Shown here one piece after another: positions 1-7,010 of a stretch of DNA of 25,312 nt. The stretch is from an uncultured Treponema sp. (lineage in GTDB: Bacteria > Spirochaetota > Spirochaetia > Treponematales > Treponemataceae): NCBI GenBank assembly GCA_937901865.1, contig CALDID010000114.1, positions 1 through 25,312 on the forward strand, in the 5' to 3' direction. The stretch's first letter is position 1, and each line of letters starts with the position of its first letter. Made by a program: the position numbers and the translations under genes. A model generated the notes under the pieces. It had not been told where the DNA came from. It did no database searches and saw nothing but the letters and a program-made list of their open reading frames with translations.

Positions 1-9
1 TGCAATAGA

Positions 10-30
10 TTGCCGTATCAAGTACGGCAA
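10..30. repeat. Small perfect inverted repeat at window edge
   Basis: TTGCCGTA and TACGGCAA form a perfect 8-bp stem with a 5-base loop. No T-run follows on either strand, so it is not a convincing intrinsic terminator. It may be the end of a structure belonging to a gene outside the window. The rest of 31-115 holds no ORF; the word ACTGTTT occurs at 37 and 73 and also recurs in two of the intergenic arrays described below. Confidence 0.4.
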
Positions 31-124
31 TGACATACTGTTTCCGAACAGGTCTCTTATCTTTTCACAAGTACTGTTTGCTCATTTTATATTGCCTAAC
101 AAGAAAAAACAACCGCTAAAAAAG

Positions 125-153
125 TTGACGATTGGCTTTTCGCGCTATAGAAT
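125..153 (+). promoter_or_regulatory. Sigma-70 type promoter of the 217 gene
   Basis: TTGACG (125-130), a 17-base spacer and TAGAAT (148-153) give a good vegetative promoter. The expected transcription start is near 160, leaving a leader of about 57 bases with an AAGGAG Shine-Dalgarno before the ATG at 217. Confidence 0.6.
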
Positions 154-216
154 TATAAGAGAGAGGTCGGAATAATTCACGCTCATAAATAAGAAGAGCG
201 ATTAAGGAGTAATACA

Positions 217-552
217 ATGAACAAGAACGAAGAATTGAGCTTTTATGCTGGTGAAAAATCAATGTCATTTTTGCCACTCGATGCAATGCTCGACTCATAT
301 TCAGAGCCTCGTGTAGAGTCTTATTGCACTATTTCTCGCATTAAGGCGACTGTTGGAGAAAAGAGCGGAGAACTTGAACTTCATCATCATCTCATCATCG
401 CTGGCGACTGGACAAGCCACACAATCGAGAGCTATACATACTATGTAAAAGAGGGCTCTACAATCAAAGTTCAGGACGCAGAAAGCGGAGAACAGCACGA
501 GCTCAAAGTTACAGCTCTTGCAGATAATTGCATTTCTTTGCTCGTTCTGTAG
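217..552 (+). CDS. Hypothetical 111-residue protein
   Basis: A complete small gene with its own promoter (125-153), an AAGGAG Shine-Dalgarno about 6 bases before the ATG, and a strong terminator just after the stop, so it is almost certainly a real monocistronic gene. I do not recognise the family. There is no signal peptide or membrane segment, so a cytoplasmic protein is expected. Its composition (alternating hydrophobic and polar residues, an HHH run at about residues 56-58, and a C-terminal half rich in beta-prone stretches such as YTYYVK and STIKVQD) suggests a compact, mostly beta fold. No catalytic or metal-binding motif is certain. The next gene is convergent, so context gives no hint of function. 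Confidence 0.8.
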   Translation: MNKNEELSFYAGEKSMSFLPLDAMLDSYSEPRVESYCTISRIKATVGEKSGELELHHHLIIAGDWTSHTIESYTYYVKEGSTIKVQDAESGEQHELKVTALADNCISLLVL

Positions 553-570
553 TTTTACGAAACTGCAAAA

Positions 571-610
571 AAGCCGCACTGATACAAAGCTTTGAGCATC
601 AGTGCGGCTT
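571..610. terminator. Bidirectional intrinsic terminator
   Basis: A perfect 13-bp stem, AAGCCGCACTGAT (571-583) with ATCAGTGCGGCTT (598-610), encloses a 14-base loop. T-runs follow on both strands (TTTTAT on plus, TTTTTT on minus). It lies between two convergent genes and can end both the 217 gene and the shikimate kinase gene. Confidence 0.93.
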
Positions 611-628
611 TTATGTTTTAAGCTGTTT

Positions 629-1240
629 CTAGCAATTACGGACTTTGTTTAGCGCATTGATGAGCCGCTGTGTATTTTCTTCTTTGCTCGCCTGAGGAAG
701 CTCTATCACAATATCCGCCATTGCCGAATAAAGTGCGCTTCTCTCTTCATAGAAATCGTGGAAGACCGAGCGGACTTCTTCGATTGTCTTTGGCTTTTTG
801 CTTGCAATATACGCAGGCAATCCCTTTAGTTCGCCGTTTGTGCCGATTTCTATTTCCTTGACAATGCGGTCAGCAGCAACAATTTCATCGGTTTTCATAA
901 AGACAAACGTGCTTTTTTCTTTAAGAATAGCCTTTGCTTCTTCGTTGTTGCAAAATCCGCCGCCTGTTGAAATGACCGCATACGGCATTTTGTAATTCTC
1001 GCGGCGTAGCGTTTCTAGTTGCTTTACAATGCTTTTGCAAGCCTCGCTTTCTGCCGCCATAAAAGCATCTTTGCCGCTGTTTGAATAGATTTCGCGCGCT
1101 GTTTTTCCCGTTTGCTGAAAGATAACGTCGTCTGTGTCAAAAAACAAGCAGTCATAAAAAGCTGCAAGCCGTTTTCCCTGTGTGGTTTTGCCACAATGTT
1201 TTATGCCCATTAAGGCGATAATTTTCAAATCTTCACTCAT
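629..1240 (-). CDS. aroK: Shikimate kinase (AroK-like), atypical substrate arginines
   Basis: Predicted shikimate 3-phosphotransferase of the chorismate pathway (cytoplasmic NMP-kinase fold). Visible motifs: Walker A GIKHCGKT at residues 12-19, the DTDD substrate/Mg motif at 35-38, the GGG shikimate-binding loop at 93-95, and ERSALY at 166-171, matching the conserved C-terminal arginine region. At 203 residues it is longer than the usual 170-180. Two features look atypical: the expected FRxxE reads FMAAE (60-64), so the substrate-binding arginine is a methionine, and the lid RPLL region reads GLPAY (140-144). It may therefore act poorly or on another substrate; a family-level call is safer than a proven activity. 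No Shine-Dalgarno is visible before the ATG. It lies 228 bases downstream of purD on the same strand, separated by a repeat array. Confidence 0.78.
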   Translation of the reverse strand: MSEDLKIIALMGIKHCGKTTQGKRLAAFYDCLFFDTDDVIFQQTGKTAREIYSNSGKDAFMAAESEACKSIVKQLETLRRENYKMPYAVISTGGGFCNNEEAKAILKEKSTFVFMKTDEIVAADRIVKEIEIGTNGELKGLPAYIASKKPKTIEEVRSVFHDFYEERSALYSAMADIVIELPQASKEENTQRLINALNKVRNC

Positions 1241-1326
1241 AGCTATAAAGGGTATACCTTTTCAGCGATTGTTACAATTCTTTTTTGCTATAAAGATGCA
1301 ATACTCGTAACAAAACAAGTGTAGAA

Positions 1327-1468
1327 AGTCTTTTTGCGCAATGAAAACAGCCTAATTACAGAGCGTAAAAAGACTGTTTTCAAACCGTAATCAGACTGTT
1401 TACACTAGCAATACTAGTAAGCAGTAAGAGTTTTGCAATAAGACCTCGAAAGTTTTGCAACAAGACCT
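1327..1468. repeat. Degenerate ~22-bp tandem array (array A)
   Basis: Units begin with AG(A/T/C)C-like tetramers at 1327, 1349, 1371, 1393, 1416, 1441 and 1463, i.e. spacings of 22, 22, 22, 23, 25 and 22. Clear shared words are AGACTGTTT (1371, 1393) and AGTTTTGCAA (1429 and 1451). Each unit ends in a (C/T)GCAA or CGTAA word. The array runs up to the purD stop codon (minus strand), and no intrinsic terminator for purD is visible. See the findings on phased arrays. Confidence 0.6.
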
Positions 1469-2866
1469 TTAGTTAGATTCCGCTGCGCCTGGCAAGCCGA
1501 TGTCTTTTCTGAAAAACATTCCTTTGAAAGAAATCTTTGTCAAAGCCTTATACGCTTTTTCTCGTGCTTCGTTGAATGTTTGTCCATAAGCTGAACAAGC
1601 TAAAACGCGCCCGCCGTTTGTAATGAGCATGTGCATTTCTGGCGAATCGTCTTCCAAAAATGAAAGGTGGTCAACTGCGGCTGTGTGCGAATTACTGCGT
1701 CGATTGATGATAGCTCCTGCAATAAACACCTTTGCGCCTGTGTCGTGAACGCCTTTGTAGTCAAGCGTGATTTGCATTCCCTTTTTATAGTGTTCAGGGT
1801 AGCCGCCAGAAACAGCAACGGGCGCGACACAAAAGCCTTTTTTCCAAGTAAGAGAGAAGTCTTTTAATGTGCCGTCTGTGATAGCGGTGCAAAGTGAAGC
1901 AAAATCGCTGTCCATCATCGGCAAAACAGCTTGAGTTTCGGGGTCGCCTAAGCGAACATTATATTCAAGGCATTTTGGACCTGTTGCGGTGAGCATCAAG
2001 CCAAAGAAAATAAATCCGCGATAGTCGTATCCCTCTGCAATCATTCCGCGCAAAGTTGGCTCTAGGATAGTTTCTCTAAACTCCCTCATTTGCTCTTCTG
2101 TTACGTCTTCTACGGGGCAAATCGCGCCCATTCCGCCTGTGTTAGGTCCTGTTGCGCCTTCATTAAGCCGTTTGTGGTCGCGAGCTGGCATAAACGGAAT
2201 GATACAAGCCTTGCCGCTTTCCGCGCTTTCTTTTGTAACGCTTACCGCCGCTAAAACTGAAATCTCTACGCCGCGAAGATACTCTTCTATAACGAGCTTC
2301 TTTCCTGCCTGTCCGACTTTACCTTCTTCCATAAGGTCAATTACGGCTTTTTTCGCTTCGTCTAACGTATGAGCGACAACAACGCCTTTTCCTGCCGCCA
2401 AGCCGTCTGCTTTTATGACGATAGGCGCGCCTTTTTTCTCGATGTAAGAAAGAGATGCCTCTTTGTCGGTGAACGTTTCGCTCATTGCGCAAGCAACCCC
2501 GTATTTTTTCATAAAGGCTTTTGATAAATCTTTGCTCGCCTCCAGTTGCGCGCCTTGCATTTTAGGTCCTACCGTTTTGATTCCTTCTTTCCAGAAAGCG
2601 TCCGCATAGCCTTGTGCAAGCGGGTCTTCAGGACCTATCACCGCCATATCACACCCTTCTTTTTGTGCAATCTTTACAGCGGCTTTTATGCCTGTTTCGC
2701 CATTTAAGTAGGGGCAACTGTCAGGATTGACATTCACGCACTTCTTTTCCATAGCTGTGCCACCGTTGCCGGGAACACAAACAACCTTTTCAACTAAACT
2801 GCTCTCTGAGAGCTTCCATGCGATAGCGTGTTCACGCCCGCCTGAACCGACTACGATAACTTTCAT
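1469..2866 (-). CDS. purD: Phosphoribosylamine--glycine ligase (GAR synthetase)
   Basis: Second step of de novo purine synthesis: ATP-dependent ligation of glycine to phosphoribosylamine, in the cytoplasm. The N-terminal GSGGREHAIAWKL (residues 7-19), the ATP-grasp stretch IKADGLAAGKGVVV, the RDHKRLNEGATGPNTGGMGA block and RLGDPETQ are all intact, so the enzyme should be active. At 465 residues it is longer than the usual ~425. Much of the excess is an insertion of about 25 residues in the C-terminal domain, after VFIAGA and before LITNGGRVLA. No other purine genes are adjacent. The start codon is the first ATG after a strong promoter, with no Shine-Dalgarno and only about 6 bases between the -10 box and ATG, so the mRNA is probably leaderless. 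Confidence 0.96.
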   Translation of the reverse strand: MKVIVVGSGGREHAIAWKLSESSLVEKVVCVPGNGGTAMEKKCVNVNPDSCPYLNGETGIKAAVKIAQKEGCDMAVIGPEDPLAQGYADAFWKEGIKTVGPKMQGAQLEASKDLSKAFMKKYGVACAMSETFTDKEASLSYIEKKGAPIVIKADGLAAGKGVVVAHTLDEAKKAVIDLMEEGKVGQAGKKLVIEEYLRGVEISVLAAVSVTKESAESGKACIIPFMPARDHKRLNEGATGPNTGGMGAICPVEDVTEEQMREFRETILEPTLRGMIAEGYDYRGFIFFGLMLTATGPKCLEYNVRLGDPETQAVLPMMDSDFASLCTAITDGTLKDFSLTWKKGFCVAPVAVSGGYPEHYKKGMQITLDYKGVHDTGAKVFIAGAIINRRSNSHTAAVDHLSFLEDDSPEMHMLITNGGRVLACSAYGQTFNEAREKAYKALTKISFKGMFFRKDIGLPGAAESN

Positions 2867-2872
2867 AGTTCT

Positions 2873-2902
2873 ATCATATCAATAAAAAGAAAGTTTTTGC
2901 AA
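2873..2902 (-). promoter_or_regulatory. purD promoter, probably leaderless
   Basis: On the minus strand TTGCAA (2902-2897), an 18-base spacer and TATGAT (2878-2873) are followed by six bases and the purD ATG. Transcription would begin at or next to the start codon. TTGCAA is its own reverse complement and could also face the divergent gene at 2924, although no good -10 box is seen in that direction. Confidence 0.55.
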
Positions 2903-2923
2903 TGTGGTTCGATATTCAAATAT

Positions 2924-3376
2924 ATGGAATTTATTTTATCTCGTTTAGCATATATTGGTTTTGCTATTGCTGTGATTTTGATAATTTGGGGTTTGTCTAG
3001 CCTTTTCAAATGGAAGGCAAGATTGCAAAGAGAAAAAGAAGCGGCAGAGAGGAAACAGAGAGAAGCAGAAGCAAAAGGTTTTATTGTGCATTGCCCGCTT
3101 TGTCAATCCACATTGCAAAAGGGAGAAAATATAATCTCTCGTGTCTATCGCCCTATGAACACTCCAGAGCAATATTGCATTGTGAATGGTTGTCCGCATT
3201 GCTATCCGAATGTAGAGGTTGGTTTGCAGCGTATTTGCCCAGTGTGCGGCAAAAGTGTACCATTAGACGGCTATCTTGTTTCGCATCTTTTCTGTAAGCC
3301 CAACGGGAAACGCCATGTTCATATTACAGGGTGCAGCGAAGAAGCGCATTACAAAGGCAAAAATCTAATGCAATAA
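2924..3376 (+). CDS. Membrane-anchored zinc-ribbon protein, hypothetical
   Basis: A 150-residue protein with one N-terminal membrane segment (about residues 5-28), a highly charged linker (29-52, rich in K, R, E and Q), and a cysteine-rich domain. Cysteine pairs are CPLC (57-60), CPHC (90-93) and CPVC (105-108), with single cysteines at 85, 124 and 137 and several histidines, consistent with two or more zinc ribbons. The function is unknown to me; a cytoplasmic zinc-binding domain tethered to the inner membrane is the plain reading. The start is chosen at the ATG at 2924 rather than the in-frame TTG at 2897, because the TTG overlaps the probable purD -35 box and would add nine residues before the membrane segment. 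No strong Shine-Dalgarno precedes either start. Confidence 0.7.
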   Translation: MEFILSRLAYIGFAIAVILIIWGLSSLFKWKARLQREKEAAERKQREAEAKGFIVHCPLCQSTLQKGENIISRVYRPMNTPEQYCIVNGCPHCYPNVEVGLQRICPVCGKSVPLDGYLVSHLFCKPNGKRHVHITGCSEEAHYKGKNLMQ

Positions 3377-3425
3377 AAAAAGGAGCGTAGCGCAAGAAGA
3401 AAAATCATCTTGAACATACGCTCCT
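3375..3425 (-). terminator. Terminator of the 3444-5756 lipoprotein gene
   Basis: AGGAGCGTA (3381-3389) pairs perfectly with TACGCTCCT (3417-3425), with an inner CAAGA/TCTTG stem. On the minus strand the hairpin is followed by a run of seven T, as expected for an intrinsic terminator of the lipoprotein gene. On the plus strand there is no T-run after the hairpin, so the zinc-ribbon gene is not clearly terminated here. Confidence 0.85.
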
Positions 3426-3443
3426 AATGCTTGTAGACCGAGC

Positions 3444-5756
3444 TTAGTTAATCTTTGTTAAAGTACCAGCATCAGAATCGTAATAAAGAATTACAGTATC
3501 TTTTGCGGTTTCAGTATATGAAGCAGTGTCATACTCGTGATTCAACACAAATGTAAATACATAGTATCCTGTTGAATTCATATAAACATTTGTAGTTGTT
3601 GAATAATCATAAGAAAACGGAATACCATTACTGTAAGTAGAGCTATATGTACCTGCACTAACTGCATTTTTAGCAGCTCTTTCTGAGGTATATGAATCGC
3701 AATACAATGTGTAAGTATTATCCCCATAAGTAGGATACTCAATGTCCCAGTAGATAGAGGCATTAGCATTATAAGTACTTACATAAGAATTATACCAGCT
3801 ACTATATTGCACAGACGGCTCGTAGTATGTTCCAGGAATATCAGTGATGACTTTCTTTGACGCAGACGGCAAGTAGACAATCATTGTGTCAGAGTTCTTG
3901 TTGCCGTACGCATTTGTTACTTCAAGACGATATACTGTGTAAGATTCAGGAGTAAGCGTGTCAGATACGCTACTATAACCATAGGTGCTACTTGGAGTGA
4001 ATGAGATGAGCTTTGAGTTTGAAAGGATAAGTGGGCTTGTTTCAGAGCTGCTTGAATAGCTTGCTGCATTCGCTGCATCTGAATAGCTGTCATACTCGCT
4101 CTTATAAAGCTTTACATCTGTGAAGTCTTTGTCATAAGTCACGTTAACAGTAGCAGATTTGCTGTAACTAGAAGTGAAGTTTGATACAGAAGAAATGATT
4201 GCTGTAACATATACTGTGTCAGATACTCTTGTGGTAAAGGTTTTGCTGTCGCTACCGTTGTTAGACAATACAATCTTATATGTGTAAGTAGCACTATAAG
4301 AAATGTCAGAAATTTCATCATCGAAGTAGTATGCTTTCTTGTGTGAAGTGCCATTGGCATCAGTGTAAGATGTTGCTTCAATGAATGAAGGGCTAAGCTT
4401 TGTCGTTGTAGCGTCATAGCTTTCGCTTGTATTTTTAGGAGTTATTGTGCGGTACACTGTGTAATAGCTTGTCGGAACATAAGAGCCGTCCTTCCTGAAT
4501 GTTGCAGGATAAATAACAACACGTATCTTCTTTGTTGTTGTAGCGTTTGAAATCCATTCAGAATCGACATCAGCATTGGTTGTGTTTACAAGCGTTGTAA
4601 GTGATGAATCTCCTGAAGATATATCAGTCTCAAGCTTGGTGCCATACTTACCATTGCTTGAAACTACAATAACATAGCTATAAGTTGAAGAAGAATCGCC
4701 TGTGAATGTATCATCGAGGTAGTACGCTTTTTCAATTGTGTTACCATTGTTATCGATGTATTGAGATTCTTCTGTAAGTGCTGTTTCAATTTTTGTATAG
4801 CTCTTAGCAATAGCTTCATTACCGTATGGAGTTTCTACACGGTATACTGTGTAGTAGCTTAACGGAACATAAGAACCGTCTGATGTAAGCTGCTGTGGTG
4901 TAATGACTAATCTTACAGTCTTTGAAGTGCTTGTGTTTGCAGTCCAATAAGCAGTTGCACTTCCGCCAGTTACATTAAGCGAAGCAACAGATACAGTTGT
5001 ACTTGCAGTATATTCACTTTCTGTATATCCGCTGTAATAAGGAGTTGCTGTAACAAGGACTTTCTTTGTTCCAGATGCGATATTCGGAAGCTGAATTGTA
5101 ACAGTGCTGTCGTTCGCATAGTTTGCACCGGCGACAGATTTGCTAGATTCATAGTTTTCAAGCCCGTCTGTAACAAGAGTTTCTTTATCAGAATCTACGA
5201 GTTTAACAGAATAAGTAGCATATGCTTTTGTTGGGAACGTTACGGTAACTGTGCCGTCGCTGTTGAGCTGGCTTACAGTGATTGTGTCGCTAGAAAGCAC
5301 TGAAGCGTTCTTGTCGTAAGACTCTTCATAAGTCGCAAGGTCAGAAAACGCTGTGCCAGTTGTAGCCACTTTGTCGCTTGCACGTGTCTTCACACTCTTT
5401 GTCGTGCTACTTGCAGTAAGCGGAGCAGTAGTTTTCGGATTTGCCACAAGACGATATGTGTAGCTTGTATTGTCTTGAAGTCCATTGTCAAAATCATCGA
5501 CAAAGTAAAGTTTGTTAGTTACTGATGAAACCTTTGTTTCAATGCCGTCTACTGTGCGATAAATATCGTATGAAACAGCATCTGAAACTGTTTTCCATGT
5601 CAGCACATTTGCACCAGGATAGACTTTTACAGTCAAATCAGGAGAAGAAAGCTGTGTTGTGGCTGAATAATAATACTCGTCAGGCTCTCGCTGGCAAGAA
5701 AACAACGTGAATGCTGCGAGCAATGATAGTGCAGCTAAATGAAAAGTCTTCTTCAT
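3444..5756 (-). CDS. Large repeat-containing surface lipoprotein
   Basis: A 770-residue secreted lipoprotein. Residues 1-20 form a lipoprotein signal peptide and LFSC (18-21) is the lipobox, with Cys21 as the lipidation site. A fibronectin-III-like domain follows (about 38-125, with VLTWKTVSDAVSYDIYR). Two homologous segments of about 95 residues (281-375 and 411-505) are offset by exactly 130 residues: each has R(L/V)VI, DGSYVP (293-298 and 423-428), SYYTVYR, then a KAYY-DD motif. The rest is Ser/Thr/Tyr-rich with beta-sandwich character. A role in adhesion or surface-polysaccharide contact is plausible but unproven. The ATG at 5756 is chosen over upstream starts because it gives the signal peptide and follows an AGGAGGT Shine-Dalgarno. 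It has its own promoter and terminator. Confidence 0.88.
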   Translation of the reverse strand: MKKTFHLAALSLLAAFTLFSCQREPDEYYYSATTQLSSPDLTVKVYPGANVLTWKTVSDAVSYDIYRTVDGIETKVSSVTNKLYFVDDFDNGLQDNTSYTYRLVANPKTTAPLTASSTTKSVKTRASDKVATTGTAFSDLATYEESYDKNASVLSSDTITVSQLNSDGTVTVTFPTKAYATYSVKLVDSDKETLVTDGLENYESSKSVAGANYANDSTVTIQLPNIASGTKKVLVTATPYYSGYTESEYTASTTVSVASLNVTGGSATAYWTANTSTSKTVRLVITPQQLTSDGSYVPLSYYTVYRVETPYGNEAIAKSYTKIETALTEESQYIDNNGNTIEKAYYLDDTFTGDSSSTYSYVIVVSSNGKYGTKLETDISSGDSSLTTLVNTTNADVDSEWISNATTTKKIRVVIYPATFRKDGSYVPTSYYTVYRTITPKNTSESYDATTTKLSPSFIEATSYTDANGTSHKKAYYFDDEISDISYSATYTYKIVLSNNGSDSKTFTTRVSDTVYVTAIISSVSNFTSSYSKSATVNVTYDKDFTDVKLYKSEYDSYSDAANAASYSSSSETSPLILSNSKLISFTPSSTYGYSSVSDTLTPESYTVYRLEVTNAYGNKNSDTMIVYLPSASKKVITDIPGTYYEPSVQYSSWYNSYVSTYNANASIYWDIEYPTYGDNTYTLYCDSYTSERAAKNAVSAGTYSSTYSNGIPFSYDYSTTTNVYMNSTGYYVFTFVLNHEYDTASYTETAKDTVILYYDSDAGTLTKIN

Positions 5757-5787
5757 AAAAGACCTCCTATATAAAACGTTATCTTGC

Positions 5788-5814
5788 ATTATATCACTGT
5801 GCAAAAAAAAACAA
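5788..5814 (-). promoter_or_regulatory. Promoter of the repeat lipoprotein gene
   Basis: On the minus strand TTGTTT (5814-5809), then 15 bases and a perfect TATAAT (5793-5788), followed by a leader of about 25 bases containing AGGAGGT. The spacer is short, but the -10 box and Shine-Dalgarno are both very good. Confidence 0.55.
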
Positions 5815-5823
5815 GTATTTAGT

Positions 5824-5863
5824 GAATTGTATATGAAAAAAATATGTACTTCATATACAATTC
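5824..5863. repeat. 14-bp perfect inverted repeat between lipoprotein and flaB
   Basis: GAATTGTATATGAA (5824-5837) and TTCATATACAATTC (5850-5863) match perfectly around a 12-base AT-rich loop. It lies upstream of the lipoprotein promoter and about 75 bases upstream of the flaB sigma-28 promoter. A direct repeat ATTTAGTGAATT (5817-5828 and 5925-5936) overlaps its left edge and also abuts the flaB -35 box. In the 303-base gap 5757-6059 these and the two promoters are the only features seen. It may be an operator or a terminator-like stem. Confidence 0.75.
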
Positions 5864-5939
5864 TATCTATTTCTCTATTTTCTCCATAACAAAAGATTTC
5901 TGTAATAAACCTTGCTCGAAATAAATTTAGTGAATTCTG

Positions 5940-5966
5940 TAAAGTCTTTTTGCCATACTCCGAATA
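5940..5966 (+). promoter_or_regulatory. Sigma-28 (FliA) promoter of flaB
   Basis: TAAAGTCT (5940-5947), exactly 11 bases, then TCCGAATA (5959-5966) closely match the enteric flagellar consensus TAAAGTTT-N11-GCCGATAA. This places flaB in the late flagellar class controlled by FliA and, presumably, its anti-sigma factor. Confidence 0.85.
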
Positions 5967-6059
5967 TAAAAGTATAGGGTGGTGGTATTTCTTTCTTTGG
6001 GGATATTGAAAGAGAAAGAAAAAACTTCTACTGAAATGTACATCTGATAGGAGATTATC

Positions 6060-6920
6060 ATGGTTATCAATCACAACATGAGCGCAATGTTCAGCTCACG
6101 CATCAATGGAATCAACGAGGCTAACCAGTCTAACAATATGGCAAAGCTTTCTTCAGGAATGAAGATTAACAAGGCTGGCGATGACGCTTCAGGTCTTGCA
6201 GTTTCAGAGAAAATGAGAGCACAGATTCGCGGCTTGAATCAGGCGAGCGAGAATGCTTCAAACGGCATTTCTTTCATTCAGACAACAGAAGGCTACCTCG
6301 AGGAAACAACTGACATCGTTCAGAGAATCCGCGAGCTTGCTGTTCAGTCATCTAACGGTATCTACACAGACGAAGACCGTATGCAGATTCAGGTTGAGGT
6401 TTCTCAGCTTGTAGCAGAGGTTGACCGCATCGCTTCACAGGCACAGTTCAACGGTATGAACATGCTCACAGGTCGCTTCGCACAGTCAACTGGCGAGAAC
6501 ACTGTAACTGCTTCAATGTGGATTCACGTTGGTGCAAATATGGACCAGAGAACACAGGTGTACATCGGCACGATGACAGCTTCTGCTCTCGGACTTCGCG
6601 AACTCGGAACAGAGCAGATTCTTTCTCTCGAAGGTCCAGATGAAGCTAACCGCGCAATCGGAACTCTTGATGAGGCTTTGAAGAAGATTAACAAGCAGAG
6701 AGCAGACCTCGGTGCATACCAGAACCGCCTCGAAGAGACTGTAAAGGGTGTTGACATTGCTGCTGAGAATATGCAGGCATCTGAGAGCCGCATCCGCGAT
6801 ACAGATATGGCTAGTGAGATGGTTGATTTCACAAAGAACCAGATTCTTTCTCAGGCTGCTACTGCTATGCTCGCACAGGCTAACCAGTCAAGCCAGAATG
6901 TTATGAGCTTGATTCGCTAG
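6060..6920 (+). CDS. flaB: Periplasmic flagellar filament core flagellin
   Basis: Structural subunit of the endoflagellar filament core, exported by the flagellar type III apparatus and assembled in the periplasm. At 286 residues it matches spirochaetal FlaB rather than larger external flagellins. The conserved N-terminal D0/D1 helices (INHNMSAM at 3-10, KLSSGMKINKAGDDASGLAVSEKM at about 29-52, QTTEGYLEETTDIVQRIRELAVQ) and C-terminal helices (SRIRDTDMASEMVDFTKNQIL, ending NVMSLIR) are intact, with a very short variable centre. An AGGAG Shine-Dalgarno sits 6 bases before the ATG. It is monocistronic, with a sigma-28 promoter upstream and a terminator downstream. Treponemes usually carry several flaB paralogues; which one this is cannot be told from the window. 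Confidence 0.97.
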   Translation: MVINHNMSAMFSSRINGINEANQSNNMAKLSSGMKINKAGDDASGLAVSEKMRAQIRGLNQASENASNGISFIQTTEGYLEETTDIVQRIRELAVQSSNGIYTDEDRMQIQVEVSQLVAEVDRIASQAQFNGMNMLTGRFAQSTGENTVTASMWIHVGANMDQRTQVYIGTMTASALGLRELGTEQILSLEGPDEANRAIGTLDEALKKINKQRADLGAYQNRLEETVKGVDIAAENMQASESRIRDTDMASEMVDFTKNQILSQAATAMLAQANQSSQNVMSLIR

Positions 6921-6954
6921 TTTTTAGCTAGAACAATCTTGTAATAACAATAAA

Positions 6955-6991
6955 CCCTCGGCTCTTTCCTAGAGTAACCGAGGGCTTTTTT
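6955..6991 (+). terminator. flaB terminator
   Basis: CCCTCGG (6955-6961) pairs with CCGAGGG (6978-6984), with an inner CTCT/AGAG stem and a run of seven T on the plus strand. It ends flaB. On the minus strand it could weakly terminate jetC, which ends at 7011, but that side has only a short T-run. Confidence 0.9.
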
Positions 6992-7010
6992 TATCTTTTT
7001 ATTTCTAAGT

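Noticed and set aside
2897..2923. TTG start extending the zinc-ribbon protein by nine residues
   Set aside because: The TTG overlaps the palindromic TTGCAA used as purD -35 box, and the extension adds polar residues before the membrane segment.
5757..6074. N-terminal extension of the repeat lipoprotein to 876 residues
   Set aside because: It would bury the signal peptide and lipobox and read through the gene's own promoter, inverted repeat and the flaB promoter; AGGAGGT marks the ATG at 5756.
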